64,000 nucleotides of DNA, taken from contig BCJJ01000004.1 in the NCBI GenBank assembly GCA_039545355.1, positions 1,196,801 to 1,260,800 of the forward strand, read 5' to 3'. A program made the translations under genes and the position numbers. The notes beneath the pieces were generated by a model. That model had not been told where the DNA came from and did not search any database. It worked only from the letters and a program-made list of their open reading frames with translations. Below, in pieces: positions 10,230 through 22,751 of this stretch. The stretch comes from Trichosporon coremiiforme. Taxonomy: Eukaryota; Basidiomycota; Tremellomycetes; Trichosporonales; Trichosporonaceae. The first letter of the stretch is position 1, and each line of letters begins with the position of its first letter.

Positions 10230-13200
10230 ATGGACTTGTGAGCACATCCGCACGTCAGACCCGGCTAACCGTGTCACAGCCTCGACGAGCCGCTCGATCA
10301 ACACATTCTGAGCGCTCTCGCGGGCAACATCGCGCAGAGTGCTCAGAGTTCGGGAGCTGCGGAACCGAGCGAGTACAGCGACGACCTCGCTCTCATCCTC
10401 AACGGCCTCCCGTACACTGACACGGACGACCAGGACGACTGGGTGAGCTTGCTTGTTGCACTTCAGCTGACGTAGGGCAGACCGACGCCGAAATCGACCA
10501 TGCGATCGCGTTTGCTCACTACGTCTCCTCTCTCCCCAGTGACTCACCCTACTTTGCGTCTTCCCTCCCGCGACTGCGCGCGCTTCTGACCGGCCTCATC
10601 CACCAGGGCATCCCGTCACGCCAAGATGTCGCCGACAACGTCGTGAATGCGCCGGGGAGCGACAACGCTCCCGGCGGCGCCACCATCGAGCAGGCGCTCC
10701 TCCTGACGTCGCTGCTGAAAGCGGTCCTCTGGATCGGCTGGTCCAAAGACGCCATGCAGCAAGAGAGCCTGCGAGCCGACGTCGGCATGGTCATCGCGAA
10801 CCTCCTCGAAACGGCCGAGCAAATCATGACGTCCGCTCTCGTTTTCTCGGGCGCCATCCTCACCTGCGTGCACCAGGTTCTTTCGCACGTGCCTCTTCCC
10901 CCCCTCCCGACCCCCGTTACCGCTCGCGTCGTGTCCGCCGTTATCCAGCTGGGCACCCCCACGAATCTCGTCAAGGCAGTCCGCGAGGCTGCTTCGCCCA
11001 ACACGCCCGCATTCAACCACCCCGTCTTCAATACGGCCCCGTATCCCACGTGCCCGAGCGCGGTCGCCCTTCTTGTCACCGAGATCGCCAACGTTGTCCT
11101 TGCCTCCGCCGTGCTTCCGCCACCGCAGGTCGAGCACGATGCGTTCGCCAGCGAGCCGGAAGCGACGTTCCAGGAGGGAACAGTGTCAACAGTGTGGAGA
11201 ACTCAGACAAAGTCTCTCCTCGCTGAGCCCGCGAGGGAGATCGACCTTGACTCCTTCCCCGAGGGGCAGCAGGCCCTGGACGCCGCGAGCGAGCTGGCCA
11301 CGGACTGGTGGAAGGAGCTGAACGACCATGACCCGTCGGGCTTCACTGCCGGCACCGGCGTCGTCGACCGGCGGACGACAATGCACAGTAGCATCAACGA
11401 CATTCAGTCCGAGGAAGACGTCTACCTGACCGTGTCGGTCTTGCACCTGCTAAACCTGCTCAGCCTGCACCAGAACGACAGGCTGAGCGACCAGCTTGCC
11501 CGCTTGAAGCTGATCCTGTCCGAGAACTCGACGGTCTCGGACGCGCGAGTGTTGCAGGCGGCGTTTGTGTGCCTGGCGATCGTCGTGCGCAAGTGAGTAA
11601 TGTTGGCGTGTTTTGAGCGCGCTAACCGCAGCCACCCGAGCCTCGGAAGCTCGCTGACGCACCACCTCCGTCGCCTCTTCATGTCGCCGCTGCCGGGACT
11701 CGAGAGCGAGTTGTCGCCGACAGCAGGTGAGGTATCACCGACCATCGCTGCCGCTTCGACATGTCTCGCCATGTGCATCGAGATGTCGTCAAACGATGAC
11801 GCCATTTCGTCAACTCTGTATTCTTTGCTTGGTGTGTTGAACCACGGCACGACAATTGGACCTGGCCAGAACTCGATCCGATCCATGCCGCTAGGTGGTA
11901 TGGGAGCCGTCGGGGACGGCAAGTCGTTCCAGTCGGGGAAGCGGACGGACGAGCAGCGCAAGCTCATCTCCACCAATGCTGTTGAGATTGTCTCCAGATT
12001 GGCCCTGGATACCCAACGAGAAGACGTGAGCTACAGGACCCTACGGAGTTAGCTAACGCCAGATTATCCACCTTGCGATTTCGATGCTGCTGCAGCGTGT
12101 TCGCGGCGTCGACATCTCAACGGAGTCGGCCATTGTACAGAGCCTTGTTCCTCTCGCTCTTAACGCGAACGACGAGGATCTGCAGGAAGTTTACCGTGCC
12201 TTCTCTCAGATCGCACGATCGTCCAACCCTGAGGACCCCCGGTTGTCTTCGAACGCCGTGCTTGCTGCCCAGACGACGCTGGCGAAGGGCCTCGGCTCCC
12301 GACTGCAGGCCGCGGATGGCTTCCTGCAGGAGCTGCTGACCGATTTCGCCGATCAGGGCACGCAGACACAGATCGTCTACATGGGTGCGCAGGGGCACGA
12401 CGGGCGCGATAAGGACAAGAAGACGGCGCTCCTGCGATCGAACAACGAGAAGCGCGCGGCCGATATGAAGGCTCAGCTCGCAGCCTTGCTCCTGCCGATT
12501 GCGGAAGTTCTGTCCCACCCCGACTATCATCCGGCGATCAACGCGTCGCAGGAGTGCGTTGCCCTCTTCAGGAACTTCTGGCTGCTGTGTGTCGTGTTCA
12601 ACTTGAGCGGATCGCGATCACAGCTCTCCGAGCACGAGGCTTCCGCGCTTGCGACGATTGCCGAGAAGACGCCGGTGTTAGTGCTGGAGAAGGCGAACGA
12701 CTTTGTCGGCAGCGAGCTCGAGTACAACACGATCCTGCGCAAGGACTTTGCGCACTCGATCCACTCCAAGCTGCGCGGGATGCTGACCGAGGTTGTGCCG
12801 AGCAAGTTCCAGTCGGACATGAGGGGAATGAGCACACCGCAGCTCGCGTTCTGTCTTGCGATCAACGACCTCGAGGAGATGCGCACCCTGCGTTACCGCC
12901 CGTCGACGATTCTGCAGTACTTCTGCAACGATTCGATCAACAGGAGTGTGCTTGTGACGCCGCTGACGGGCATCGCTATCCGCCTCACAAACGTCTTCCT
13001 CAAGCAGCTCAGCATGCAGGTCGTCGAGCACAACATGCCGAAGACTGTGCCGGAACAGGTCTGCAAGATTCTCATTGCGTGCACGCATCGCATGAGGAAG
13101 GTGCGCGAGGTCGCGCTCGCCTACGCTAGCTCCATCCTGAAGACGTTCACTGCGCTCATGTGTGACCGCCGCGTCGTTTTCACGCTCCTGGAGATCCTCA

Positions 13201-16200
13201 CTCTCATGCGCCGCAGCTGCGAGATGCAGTACACTGACGAGGTAAGCTTACTCACGCCGGATCCAAGCTGACTGCAGTACTCTCCGACCCACTACTTCCG
13301 ATCTGAACGTCTGCCGTTTCAGCTCGAGCTGACCGATGACTATGCTGTCCGAAACGAAATCGTGACGAACCTCTACAATGTCGCCAAGACGTGGCTCACG
13401 AATGCGATCTCGCGCGCCCCTATCGAGGTCCAATCCATGCTTCAGTCGTACCTGAACGAGTCTCGTGATGTCCTGCTGGTCGATAGCGTTGAGATGGGTG
13501 CCGGACTCGCCCTACACTTCTGCAAGGCCATCTCTCGACTCGATCGCCAGGAGAGCCTCATGCCTATCATCGGTGGATGGCCGTCGGACAACTCAAACCT
13601 CGTCGCGAGCCAGTTCGCCGCGAAGAACTACTACGATGGAGAGCTCAGCGGCGCGCGTCTGGTCCTTGACAAAGGTAGGTTGCAGGCTGTGGCTTCGTAC
13701 TAACCGATCACAGGTCTCGGCAACCTCGAGGAGCACTCCCGTGCCGTGTCTTCTCTGGAGGAGCGCCAGGCGTTCAAGCAGCAGATGGAGAAGGCTATCC
13801 TCGGTGTCAACAAGAAGGGCGGCCTGTCGGTTGTCGAGATCCGGAGGCTGCTTCTCCGCGCTGTGTCCGTTTTGATCGCGTCCCCGCAGATGGACCCCGA
13901 CATTCTCCACTACCTCGTGGAGCTGCCGTTCGCGGCTTTCACTCCTGTGGCCTTCGCTGCGGGAGTCGATGCGTGGTCGTGGTTGCTGCGGCAGCGACCG
14001 GACGCCGAAGTGTCTCTTATGGGCGAGATCTCGGCCGGCTGGCTCGCCACTATTAAGGCTCACAAGGGCATGTTCAGCACCAGCATGAAGTAAGTTGAAG
14101 TCTTGGTCTCAGCAACTGACCTCAGCTACACCGATCCCTTTGAGAAGCCGATCGAGTACTCGCCCACCGACAAGCGGGTTATGGACGTTGAGCTCAAGAA
14201 AGCCGAGCGCCTCCTGAAGCCCCATCTCCTCCTCATCCAGGTGCTCTCCAGCAGCTTCCAGGCTGTCAAGTACCGCGCGTCGGGAATTATGATCTCCCTC
14301 GCGCGGATGCTACTCCGCTCACTCAACGCGTATGAGCACTGGAGCACCCACCCTCTCGCCCGTGAGGTGCGCTTCACTCTCCTCCTCTTCGGCTTCCAGG
14401 TTCTTGCCTCTAGCCGCATGGAGACTCTGCTGGAGTTGCGCTACCGTGACGCGCTGTTCCGCGCTGCGTTCTCGTGGTTCGCCATTCGCCCGCAGTGGTC
14501 GTTCGGCTCGAACCGCGTCCAAGTGGGAGCCGAAATCAAGCTCCTGCAGGACTTCATAGCGGCCGTGCGCGACGATCACATCCGTGCCGATCACTGGACG
14601 ACGTCGATGAATGATCGCCAGCCTGTCTGGACCCTCACGGGTTCCACCGGGCTGCAGGACTACTGCAACCAGCACCGCGACCGCGTACGTCTCATGGAGC
14701 TTCTCATTGAGAATGAGATCAACCGCCTCAACGTCTGGGTCAACCCTGGCAATGACAAGGGTCGCAGCATCCCCAACGCTGGTGGCAACATTGAGGGCGG
14801 CATCGGCAACGACGAGTGGACGTCGCTCGTCCGCAAGGCGTGGAAGCAGTCGCCTGCCGTCGCCGTGCACATGGGTGAACGCTTCAAGCACCAGCCCGTT
14901 TGGGCTGAGATCACGCGCCTCGTGCGTGGCAACCCGCGAGCGGTGCTTGATGTTGCCGAGGCGATGCCGTACTTCATCGGTGACAAGCTTGACCCCGCCA
15001 TCCGCGGACAGCTAAAGTATGCTCTCATCTGGGATGCTTTGCCACCAGTCGAGGCGCTCAACCTCTTCCAGCCGAGGTACAACAACAACTCGATCCTGCT
15101 GCAGTACGCCATGCGTGTACTCGAGAGTTACCCCGTAGACCTCACGTTCTTCTTCGTTCCGCAGGTCGTGCAGGGTCTGCGCCACGATGCGTTAGGCTAC
15201 GTGGAGCGGTTCATCTTCGAAACGTCGCACATCTCGCAGCTGTTCTGCCACCAGATCATCTGGAATATGAAGGCGAACACGTACCGGGACGACGACGGCG
15301 AGGAGCCCGACCCGATGAAGCCGCAGCTCGACCGGATGGTCGACAAAATTGTCGGCTCCCTTAGCGGCAAGGCGCAGGTGTTCTACGAGCAGGAGTTCGG
15401 CTTCTTCGCCGACGTCACGAGCATCTCGGGCAAGCTCAAGCCCTACATCAAAAAGACCAAGCCGGAAAAGAAGGCGAAGATCGACGAAGAGATGTCCAAG
15501 ATTAAGCTCGAGGTCGGCGTGTACCTTCCCTCCAACCCTGACGGAGTTGTTGTTGACCTGGACCGCAAGTCCGGTCGTCCCCTGCAGTCGCATGCCAAGG
15601 CGCCCTTCATGGCAACATTCAAGGTGCGCAAGCAGAAGATCGACCTCGACTCTGCGGATCTCGAGGCTGAGCTTGATACGGCGATGGCGACCTCGAGCTA
15701 CGACGTGTGGCAGAGCGCCATTTTCAAGGTCGGTGATGACTGCCGACAAGACGTGCTTGCGCTTCAGCTCATCGCCATGTTCAAGAACGTGTTCACGCAG
15801 CTCGGCTTGACACTGTACCTATTCCCCTACCGAGTCACGGCTACGGCGCCGGGTTGCGGTGTCATTGATGTCGTCCCCAACGCGACCTCCCGTGACGAGA
15901 TGGGACGAGCTCAGGTCAACGACCTGCTCGAGTACTTCATTGACAAGTACGGCGGCCCCGACACGGTGGCGTTCCAGCGTGCGCGCCTGAACTTCATCCA
16001 GTCCATGGCGGCGTACTCTGTGGCCTGTTACATCCTCCAAATCAAGGACAGACACAACGGAAACATCATGATTGACGGCGAGGGGCATATCGTGCACATC
16101 GACTTCGGTTTCCTGTTCGACATTGGTCCTGGAGGCATCAAGTTCGAGGCTGGCTCGTTCAAGCTGAACAAGGAGATGATCGCGCTCATGGGCGGCGCTG

Positions 16201-16526
16201 GCTCGCAGGGCTACAGCATGTTTGTCGACCTCACGATTAAGGCGTTCCTTGCGATCCGACCGTACGTCGACCAGTTGTGCGACACGGTTGCGCTCATGCT
16301 GGGCACTGGCCTGCCCTCGTTCAAGGACGACGGCACGATCAACCGCCTGCGCGACCGCTTTGCGCCCAACCTGAACGAGCGGGCCGCGGCCGAGTACATG
16401 ATGGGTGTCATCAACAACGCGTACCAGAACAAGCGATCAGACATCTACGACGGCTTCCAAAAACTTCAAAAGTGAGTTAAGCGGTGTCCGACATTTTAAC
16501 TGACATGCAGTGGCATTCCCTACTAA
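10230..16526 (+). CDS. STT4: Phosphatidylinositol 4-kinase type III alpha (Stt4)
   Basis: Starts at ATG 10230 (MDF, then LDEPLDQHILSAL). Roughly eight short introns. The N-terminal two-thirds is an alpha-solenoid. The lipid-kinase accessory (PIK) helical region falls about 14700-15350, and the catalytic domain about 15640-16526: KVGDDCRQDVLALQLI, then IKDRHNGNIMIDGEGHIVHI with the DRHNGN catalytic loop and the IDFGFLFDIGPGG activation segment. The last intron (about 16472-16510) splits the extreme C-terminus; splicing yields LQNGIPY followed by stop, the conserved end of PI4K-alpha. It makes PI4P at the plasma membrane. Total about 1,990 residues, usual for the family. Intact. Confidence 0.97.
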
Positions 16527-16711
16527 ATCAACTTCCATCAAATATCGACCCTCCGCGGTCAGTCATTGTAGCATTTATAGACCTGAAGGTGCTGGGCCTT
16601 TCTCCTTCCATAGACGTAATTGTACATGCATTTGCTCTAGAAACTCGCCGACACGACTCATCTCATCCTCTCTCCCTCCGCACGCCTAGATACATTCTCT
16701 GCGCTGCGCGC

Positions 16712-17278
16712 TTACTTGCGCATGAGGAGGTAGATGTTCTCTCCGACGACGACGTTGGCGAGATGCCTGTAGCTTCCGCGGAGGGCGAGGAGCAGTCCGC
16801 CGAAAGACATGTACGCCGTCGTCATGTTGTCGCCCTTCTGCGAGTCGTCAAACTTGTAGATCTTGCCGAACATGACGTAGTCGTAGTCGTTGGCGAGGCC
16901 CTGGTCGTCGGCGCGCCACAGCTCGCGCTTGATCTTGCGCGTGCCCTCGGCGTCCTCGTCGTCCTCGGCCTCGATCTCATCCGGCTTCAGGTTCCGCGCG
17001 AGGAGGAGGGAGAAGTGGTCGTCGACCTTGAGCGGGTAGAGCTCGTTGGCGACGTCGAGGGTGAGCTCCATGCCGAGGTCGGAGGACTTGGCGTTGATGC
17101 GCGACACGCGGTCAAACTTCTTACCGTCACGGTCGACGTCCTGAATGTCAGCTTAAATCGACCTCAGCACAGTTGCTTGTGCCTTCCATCAATCCTAAGT
17201 GTGGATGAAGATAAGGCGGGGGTGACTGACAGTGACGGTGAAGCGGTCCTCGAAGACAATGTTTGAGCGCTCGTCCAT
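16712..17278 (-). CDS. RPB8: RNA polymerase I/II/III shared subunit Rpb8 (ABC14.5)
   Basis: The start is the ATG at 17278 (MDERSNIVFEDRFTVT). One intron of about 90 nt separates it from DRDGKKFDRVSRINAKSSD. Typical Rpb8 OB-fold blocks follow: LTLDVANELYPLKVDDHFSL, DYVMFGKIYKFDD and the C-terminal MSFGGLLLALRGSYRHLANV, ending in GENIYLLMRK. Length about 159 residues matches the family. It is a structural subunit of all three nuclear RNA polymerases. The gene is tail-to-tail with STT4 (about 185 bp apart) and divergent from TIM17. Confidence 0.96.
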
Positions 17279-17882
17279 GGCTGCGATTTTTCTAGGAGTC
17301 GTCTAAGTAATACAAGGGAAGTGAGGTCGAACGATCGAGCCTGATCGAGCTGCCGATGGGGATCAAGAGGAGACAATGCAAGTTGGATCTTTGGTCAACA
17401 ACACCGAGCCGTCATTTCGCGGTCACCTCTGCATACGGCAGACAACCTTGCCTTGCAAATAATCTCGGCCGGCTAGCGACTAACTTATGCGTGCCTCCCG
17501 CTTAAATTTCTCGAAGATGGTCGGAGGACGCAAGCTTGCTCAGGCACGACTGGCGCATACCAGCACCCAGACGCTCACCCAGCGACGACCTCGGCTGCAG
17601 GGCTGGCTGCTGGCTCTCCGATCTTTTCTCGCCGCCGAGCGACTCATTGCGTTTTCAACATTTCTCCATCCAGCCAACTCGCAACAACACCACACCACGT
17701 CCGCCCCGCATCGCCTGTAACGACCCGGGATACTTTGAAGACGACCTCTGTTGTTCCATTAGCACCCTAGACCGCATCCATCCAAGGACCACTGCATAAA
17801 ACGAACCTCGGCTCAGAGTTCGACTTTTTTCCATCGCCGTCACTTCCCCCTTCACCCTTCCCCAAACGCACATTAGCCCAAC
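17279..17882. other. Intergenic, divergent promoter region RPB8/TIM17
   Basis: About 600 bp between divergent starts. Pyrimidine-rich just before TIM17 (17820-17880), as in many upstream leaders here. No RNA gene or repeat seen. Confidence 0.5.
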
Positions 17883-18904
17883 ATGTCTCACGCCGACCAC
17901 ACCCGCGACCCGTGGTAAGTACGGACGTCAAGATAGCGGTATCATGCGGACTGCGCACTCGAGCGAGCTCTGGGACGGACGGCTGCGCAGCATTAGGTAT
18001 CGGACATACACCCGATGGAGCTCGCCAGACCACCCGCTAGACTGGTTATCGGCAGCATCGTCCTCGTCGCGGCTTCGCAAACGACGGACACAGCACAAAT
18101 CTGCTCGGCAGTGTTTGTGTTTGCGACCGAGCGCTCGCAGACCTCCCAGCCGCCCTCTAAGTCCGCTCCGAGCGCCGCATACCGCTACCTCGGACTTTTA
18201 CAAGCACAAGCTAACGACAGCCCGTATGTCATCCTGAACGACTTCGGAGGAGCGTTCGCCATGGGCGCTATCGGTGGTGGTATCTGGCACGGTATTAAGG
18301 GTGCCAGGAATAGCCCCAAGGTGAGATGCAATGGGCCGCCTTTTGATCTTGCTCCTTCCGCACCCCCGGCACACCCAGGAGGTGCAGGCGAGGATGACCT
18401 CGGCGAAGGGGAAACGGCCGCAAGCTAAGTAGTGATTGCAGTTAGCTGACAAACCCAGGGAGAGCGTCTCGCTGGTTCGCTGTCTGCCATCAAGGCTCGT
18501 GCCCCCGTTCTTGGAGGTAACTTCGGTGTCTGGGGTGGATTGTTCTCGACCTTTGACTGCGCCGTCAAGGGCTACAGGCAGAAGGAGGACCCCTGGAACG
18601 CCATCATCTCTGGTTTCATGACTGGTGGAACTCTTGCTCTCCGTTGTGAGTAAACTCGCGCAGCGAGCTACGTTTGGCCGACACTCCGGTGTCCGATGTG
18701 TCCTGCGTGGCCCCGCAGCTTTCTCTGTGATCTTCAGCTGACATGGCAGCCGGTCCCAAATCAGCATTCGGCTCTGCCGTCGGATGTGGTATTCTTCTGG
18801 GTGTGTTTGAGGGTGTTGGCGTTTTGATGGGCCGCATGTTCGCGCAGCCCGTGCCGGCGATGCAGCTGCCCGAGCAGGCTCCTGCTGCGCCCGCCGTTGC
18901 TTAG
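17883..18904 (+). CDS. TIM17: Mitochondrial inner-membrane translocase subunit Tim17
   Basis: Start ATG 17883 ([10 protein letters not shown]). The first intron, 17915-18220, is unusually long for this window (306 nt); joining across it restores the invariant [20 protein letters not shown] of Tim17. Later exons give [55 protein letters not shown] and [20 protein letters not shown], i.e. four hydrophobic segments with the Gly-rich PRAT pattern. The tail ([13 protein letters not shown]) is short. Tim17 is a core subunit of the TIM23 presequence translocase. About 160 residues as usual. The boundaries of the long intron are supported by the conserved CP pair formed at the junction. Confidence 0.94.
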
Positions 18905-19698
18905 TTATCTTGTATTTCCGCTATCAGCTAGTGATTGATACCACACACTTCTCTTTGCATGCATACGTGTTAGATCACGCTAGACAAACCGTGAGGAAGG
19001 CATAGGGGTCCATTTGGAGTGACAGGCAGAGGGTAATGGGAAGATGAGAGTAACGGCCGAACGTACGGGGTTCGTTGCCGATGTACCGGACCATGGTGCT
19101 TAGGCTAGGCTCAATGCGCCATTATACGCCAGACCTTTAGCGGCTATCTGCAACTTTTTTGGCGCCGAAGCGAAGTTTGTGCCCTGGTGGTCAGCTGGGC
19201 AGCGAACGTGGTGAACGTGGTACACGCCGGCTGAATGGTCGTAGTGGTGGAGGATGCTGGATACTGAATGTCTGCTTGCCAGGTCCGGGAGCCGCTCCGA
19301 ACCTGAACCCTACTGGTACGAGCCCCGTGGTCAGCTCAGGTTCCTGTGTACTCCGAGTGACGCAGGAGAAGTCAGCAGCACCAGGGTTGATCAGCCAGCC
19401 AAAATCCGGAAATAGGTCCCGCCCGTCAGCCAGCCCTCACCGTACGCTGTATGACTGTAGGGACTCAGTCACTCCAGTTATCGGACGGCGAACGCTGCCT
19501 AATGGCCTCATCTTGTCACCAAGCACTCCAACGCCTCTCCAACCTTACCCGATCACAGCACCCAGCAGCACTCCCCATTATTGCTCCAGCGTCCGACTCT
19601 GTTCTGGGTTCAATCCCGACTAGTCGTTCGTACGCTGCAGCATCTACTTCCCCTTCCCCTTCCCCGATCCACCACCACCACCACCACACCTCTCCACA
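18905..19698. other. Intergenic, 3' flank of TIM17 and 5' leader of NAD kinase gene
   Basis: About 800 bp with no supported gene. A short CCA-type microsatellite (about 19669-19688) sits just before the NAD kinase start and is probably in its 5' UTR. Confidence 0.5.
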
Positions 19699-22600
19699 AT
19701 GCACCGCCGACTACCCGGGATGCCCTCGCCGCTGTCCAAGATCACAGACTCGCGCAACGAGGATGAGGCCTTCCACACCGCCAAGAAGAAGGTCCACATG
19801 AGCCCCGACGTCGCCGACGACCCCGCAGTCCCCTGCTTCATCCATTCCGGCCTCGATCGCAAGGGAGCGCTCCAAGACTGGCTCCGTCATAACCAGGCCG
19901 ACCACAACTTCTCCCCTCACCGCCAGAAGCTCCGAACGCAGCCGCAACAGCCCCGCGCATTGCACAACCGCCACCCGCGCCCGCAGCCGCTGACCCCCGC
20001 CTTCCCCCGTGTGCCCAAGACGCCGTCGCCCGGTGCCGAGAACGGGTATGAGTCGGACAAGAGCAGCTCGATCAGCGTCGGACAGAGCATGGAGCGCGAG
20101 GGCCCGCCGCTAACGCCCGAGGTCGAGATCGACACCGAGTTCGATGCCGACGACGATGACGAGGAGGCTACGAGCCTGACCCGTCAGCTCGCGGCCACGG
20201 CGCAGGGCGTGCGCGAGGTCAGCAAGCAGCTCGGACGGACGAAAGTACACTCGCGCATTCAGCACATCCTCATCGTCACCAAGGCGCGCGATAACCGCCT
20301 TATCTCTCTGACACGAGACCTGGCGCTCTACCTGATGCAGCGCGGGGGGCAGAATGGACAAAGCGGACAGAACGGCCAGAGCTGCGGGAAGGATGACAAG
20401 AGCTGCTCCGCCACGCCCGAGAGGGCGGACTCGCGGGACCGCCGCGCGTGCTCCCCGGGCCGCGGCATGGTCGTCTACGTCGACGCGCAGCTGAAGAAGT
20501 CAAAACGCTTCGACGCCGAGGGCATGGCGCGCGATTACCCGGAGCTGTTCCAACCCGTTCTGCGTCGAAGGGCATCGCGATCAGCAAACGCTTCAAGCAC
20601 GAGTATTTCGACCATGGCATCGGGATACAGCTCCAAGGACGGGAGCGGGAGCGGCGAGGGCCAGCTGCGGTACTGGACGCCCGAGATGTGCTCCAACACG
20701 CCGCAACTCTTCGACTTTGTCATCACTCTCGGCGGAGACGGCACCGTGCTGTTCACGTCATGGCTTTTGTAAGCATTGGCCTGGGCTGTGGCGTCACGCC
20801 CAGATCGCAGATCAGCTGCTGTCGGGTTCTCGACGCCCCGGCCCATAACCCCTAATGTGATTCCCACTGACACCCACACAGCCAGAAGATTGTCCCGCCA
20901 GTGCTGCCGTTCGCGCTCGGGTCGCTCGGCTTCCTGACAAACTTCAACTTCAAGGACTACAAGCCGATAATCAACAAGGTCGTCGATGAGGGCATCCGCG
21001 TCAACCTCCGCATGCGATTCAGCTGTACCGTGTATCGCGCCGTTGCGCCCGATGAGCCGACAGTCGTCAGCTCGCATGGGAAGCGGAAAGCGATCCGGAA
21101 GCCTGGAGGCGAGATTCTCGTGCAGCAGGTCGATCGCGAGGGATGGGAAGCTCTTGAGGGCGGATCAGGGCCGTCAACAGAGTCCGAGACGGACGACAAG
21201 GAACGCGAGGTGCTGTGCTTCACGACAAGGCCGGTTGAGCAGTTTGAAGTGCTCAATGACCTCGTCGTGGACAGGGGACCTTCGCCGTTCGTGTCGCTGC
21301 TCGAGGTGTTTGGCGACGACCACCACCTGACGACGGTGCAGGCTGACGGTCTGACCGTCTCGACGCCGACGGGATCTACGGCCTACTCGCTCTCCGCGGG
21401 CGGCTCGCTCGTGCACCCAGGCATCCCGGCGATCCTCTTGACCCCGATATGTCCGCACACGCTGAGTTTCCGTCCCATGCTGCTGCCGGACGGAATGGAA
21501 CTCCGCGTGTGCGTGCCCTACAACAGCCGATCGACAGCGTGGGCCTCGTTTGACGGTCGCGGCCGCGTCGAGCTCAAGCAAGGCGACCACATCAAGATCA
21601 CGGCCTCAAAGTTCCCCTTCCCGACGGTCTGCGCCGATAAGCAGAGCACGGACTGGTTCCGGAGCATTTCGCGGACACTGCGGTGGAACGAGCGAGAGAA
21701 ACAAAAGTCCTTCGTTGTCTTCGAGGAGGCGGACACGGACGCAAAGGAGCACTCGGATGAATACAGCGACGACGAGTTCGATATCGACGACCGTTCGACG
21801 GCAGGGGAACGCACGCCCGATGCCGAGCCGCAACCGGCGCGCGTCCAGCTCACGGACTCGGGCCCCGTGCCCGAATCCGCTGACCGACCCGCGCCCCGCG
21901 GCCGGCGGCGACTGATGGAAGAAAGCGAAAACGACCGGAGCGGCGTGCAGAGTCCGAACCGCTTCGCGTCGGGCGGGTACACTGCCCCTCCGCCCCTGTC
22001 GCAGCGGCACCTCGTCAAGGCGCTCGAAAAGTGCGAGACGGACATGGCGAACATTCGCCTCTCCTCCAAGATCAGAGCGCAGGAAGAAGCCCTCGCGCGC
22101 GAGACGCAGCTTCAGGCCCTGGCGCACGACGAGGTCGCGCTCCGCGAGGCCCTGGCGCGCGTCACAGCCGAACGAGCCAAACTCGAAGACGGCTCCAGTC
22201 CCTCCGACTCGACCTCAAGTCTTGAGGAGCCGACGCCGCCCTCAGCCCCGTCGAGCGCGACGCAGAGCGCGCTGGGAAACCAGGAATGGGACGATGCGGC
22301 GCGCCAAGCTCGCGAGCGGGAGATGCGCGAGCGGGACATTCGGGAGCGTGAGCGGCAGCGCGAACTCCAGCGCGAGCGTGAGATCCGGGGACGCGAGGCG
22401 CTCGAGCGCGGTCGGCCGCAGGACGTGGACTTCGGCCATGCGCGCGAATCATCCTTGCACCGTAACGTCCCCCGGACCGAGAGCGAGGCGACCCTGGCTC
22501 CGTTGCCGGAGTATGGGGAGTATGAAGCGCCTCCGCCGGAACGGACCCCGCGACAGGGCCGGAGCAGGACCAGGTCTGGGTACAGCAGTGCAGGGGGCAG

Positions 22601-22751
22601 TCGGACTGGCAGCCGGGCCGGGTCCAGGATCAGGGACGACGGGGAGGTCCCCAGTCCTTCTGTGCGGAGCGCCAGTCGGACGCGGAGGGCCAAGGCGTTC
22701 GCGTTCTTTGGCAATGACCACAGTGCGTCGGAGCTGAGTGAGGGGGAGTGA
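19699..22751 (+). CDS. NAD(H) kinase (Utr1/NADK type) with long disordered tails
   Basis: Start ATG 19699 (MHRRLPGMPSPLSK). One intron, 20769-20881. The kinase core spans about 20240-21700: HILIVTKARDNRLISLTRDL, the ATP-binding FVITLGGDGTVLFTSWLF, PPVLPFALGSLGFLTNF, LNDLVVDRGPSPFVSLLEVF, then TTVQADGLTVSTPTGSTAYS and LSAGGSLVHP. These are the GGDGT and TPTGSTAYSLSAGG signatures of NAD kinases, which make NADP(H). The first ~180 residues are low-complexity and the last ~350 are rich in Arg/Glu/Ser, including an RER/RDIRER coiled stretch (22290-22420). At about 979 residues it is roughly twice the usual length. No targeting peptide is obvious, so cytosolic is likely. Confidence 0.95.
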
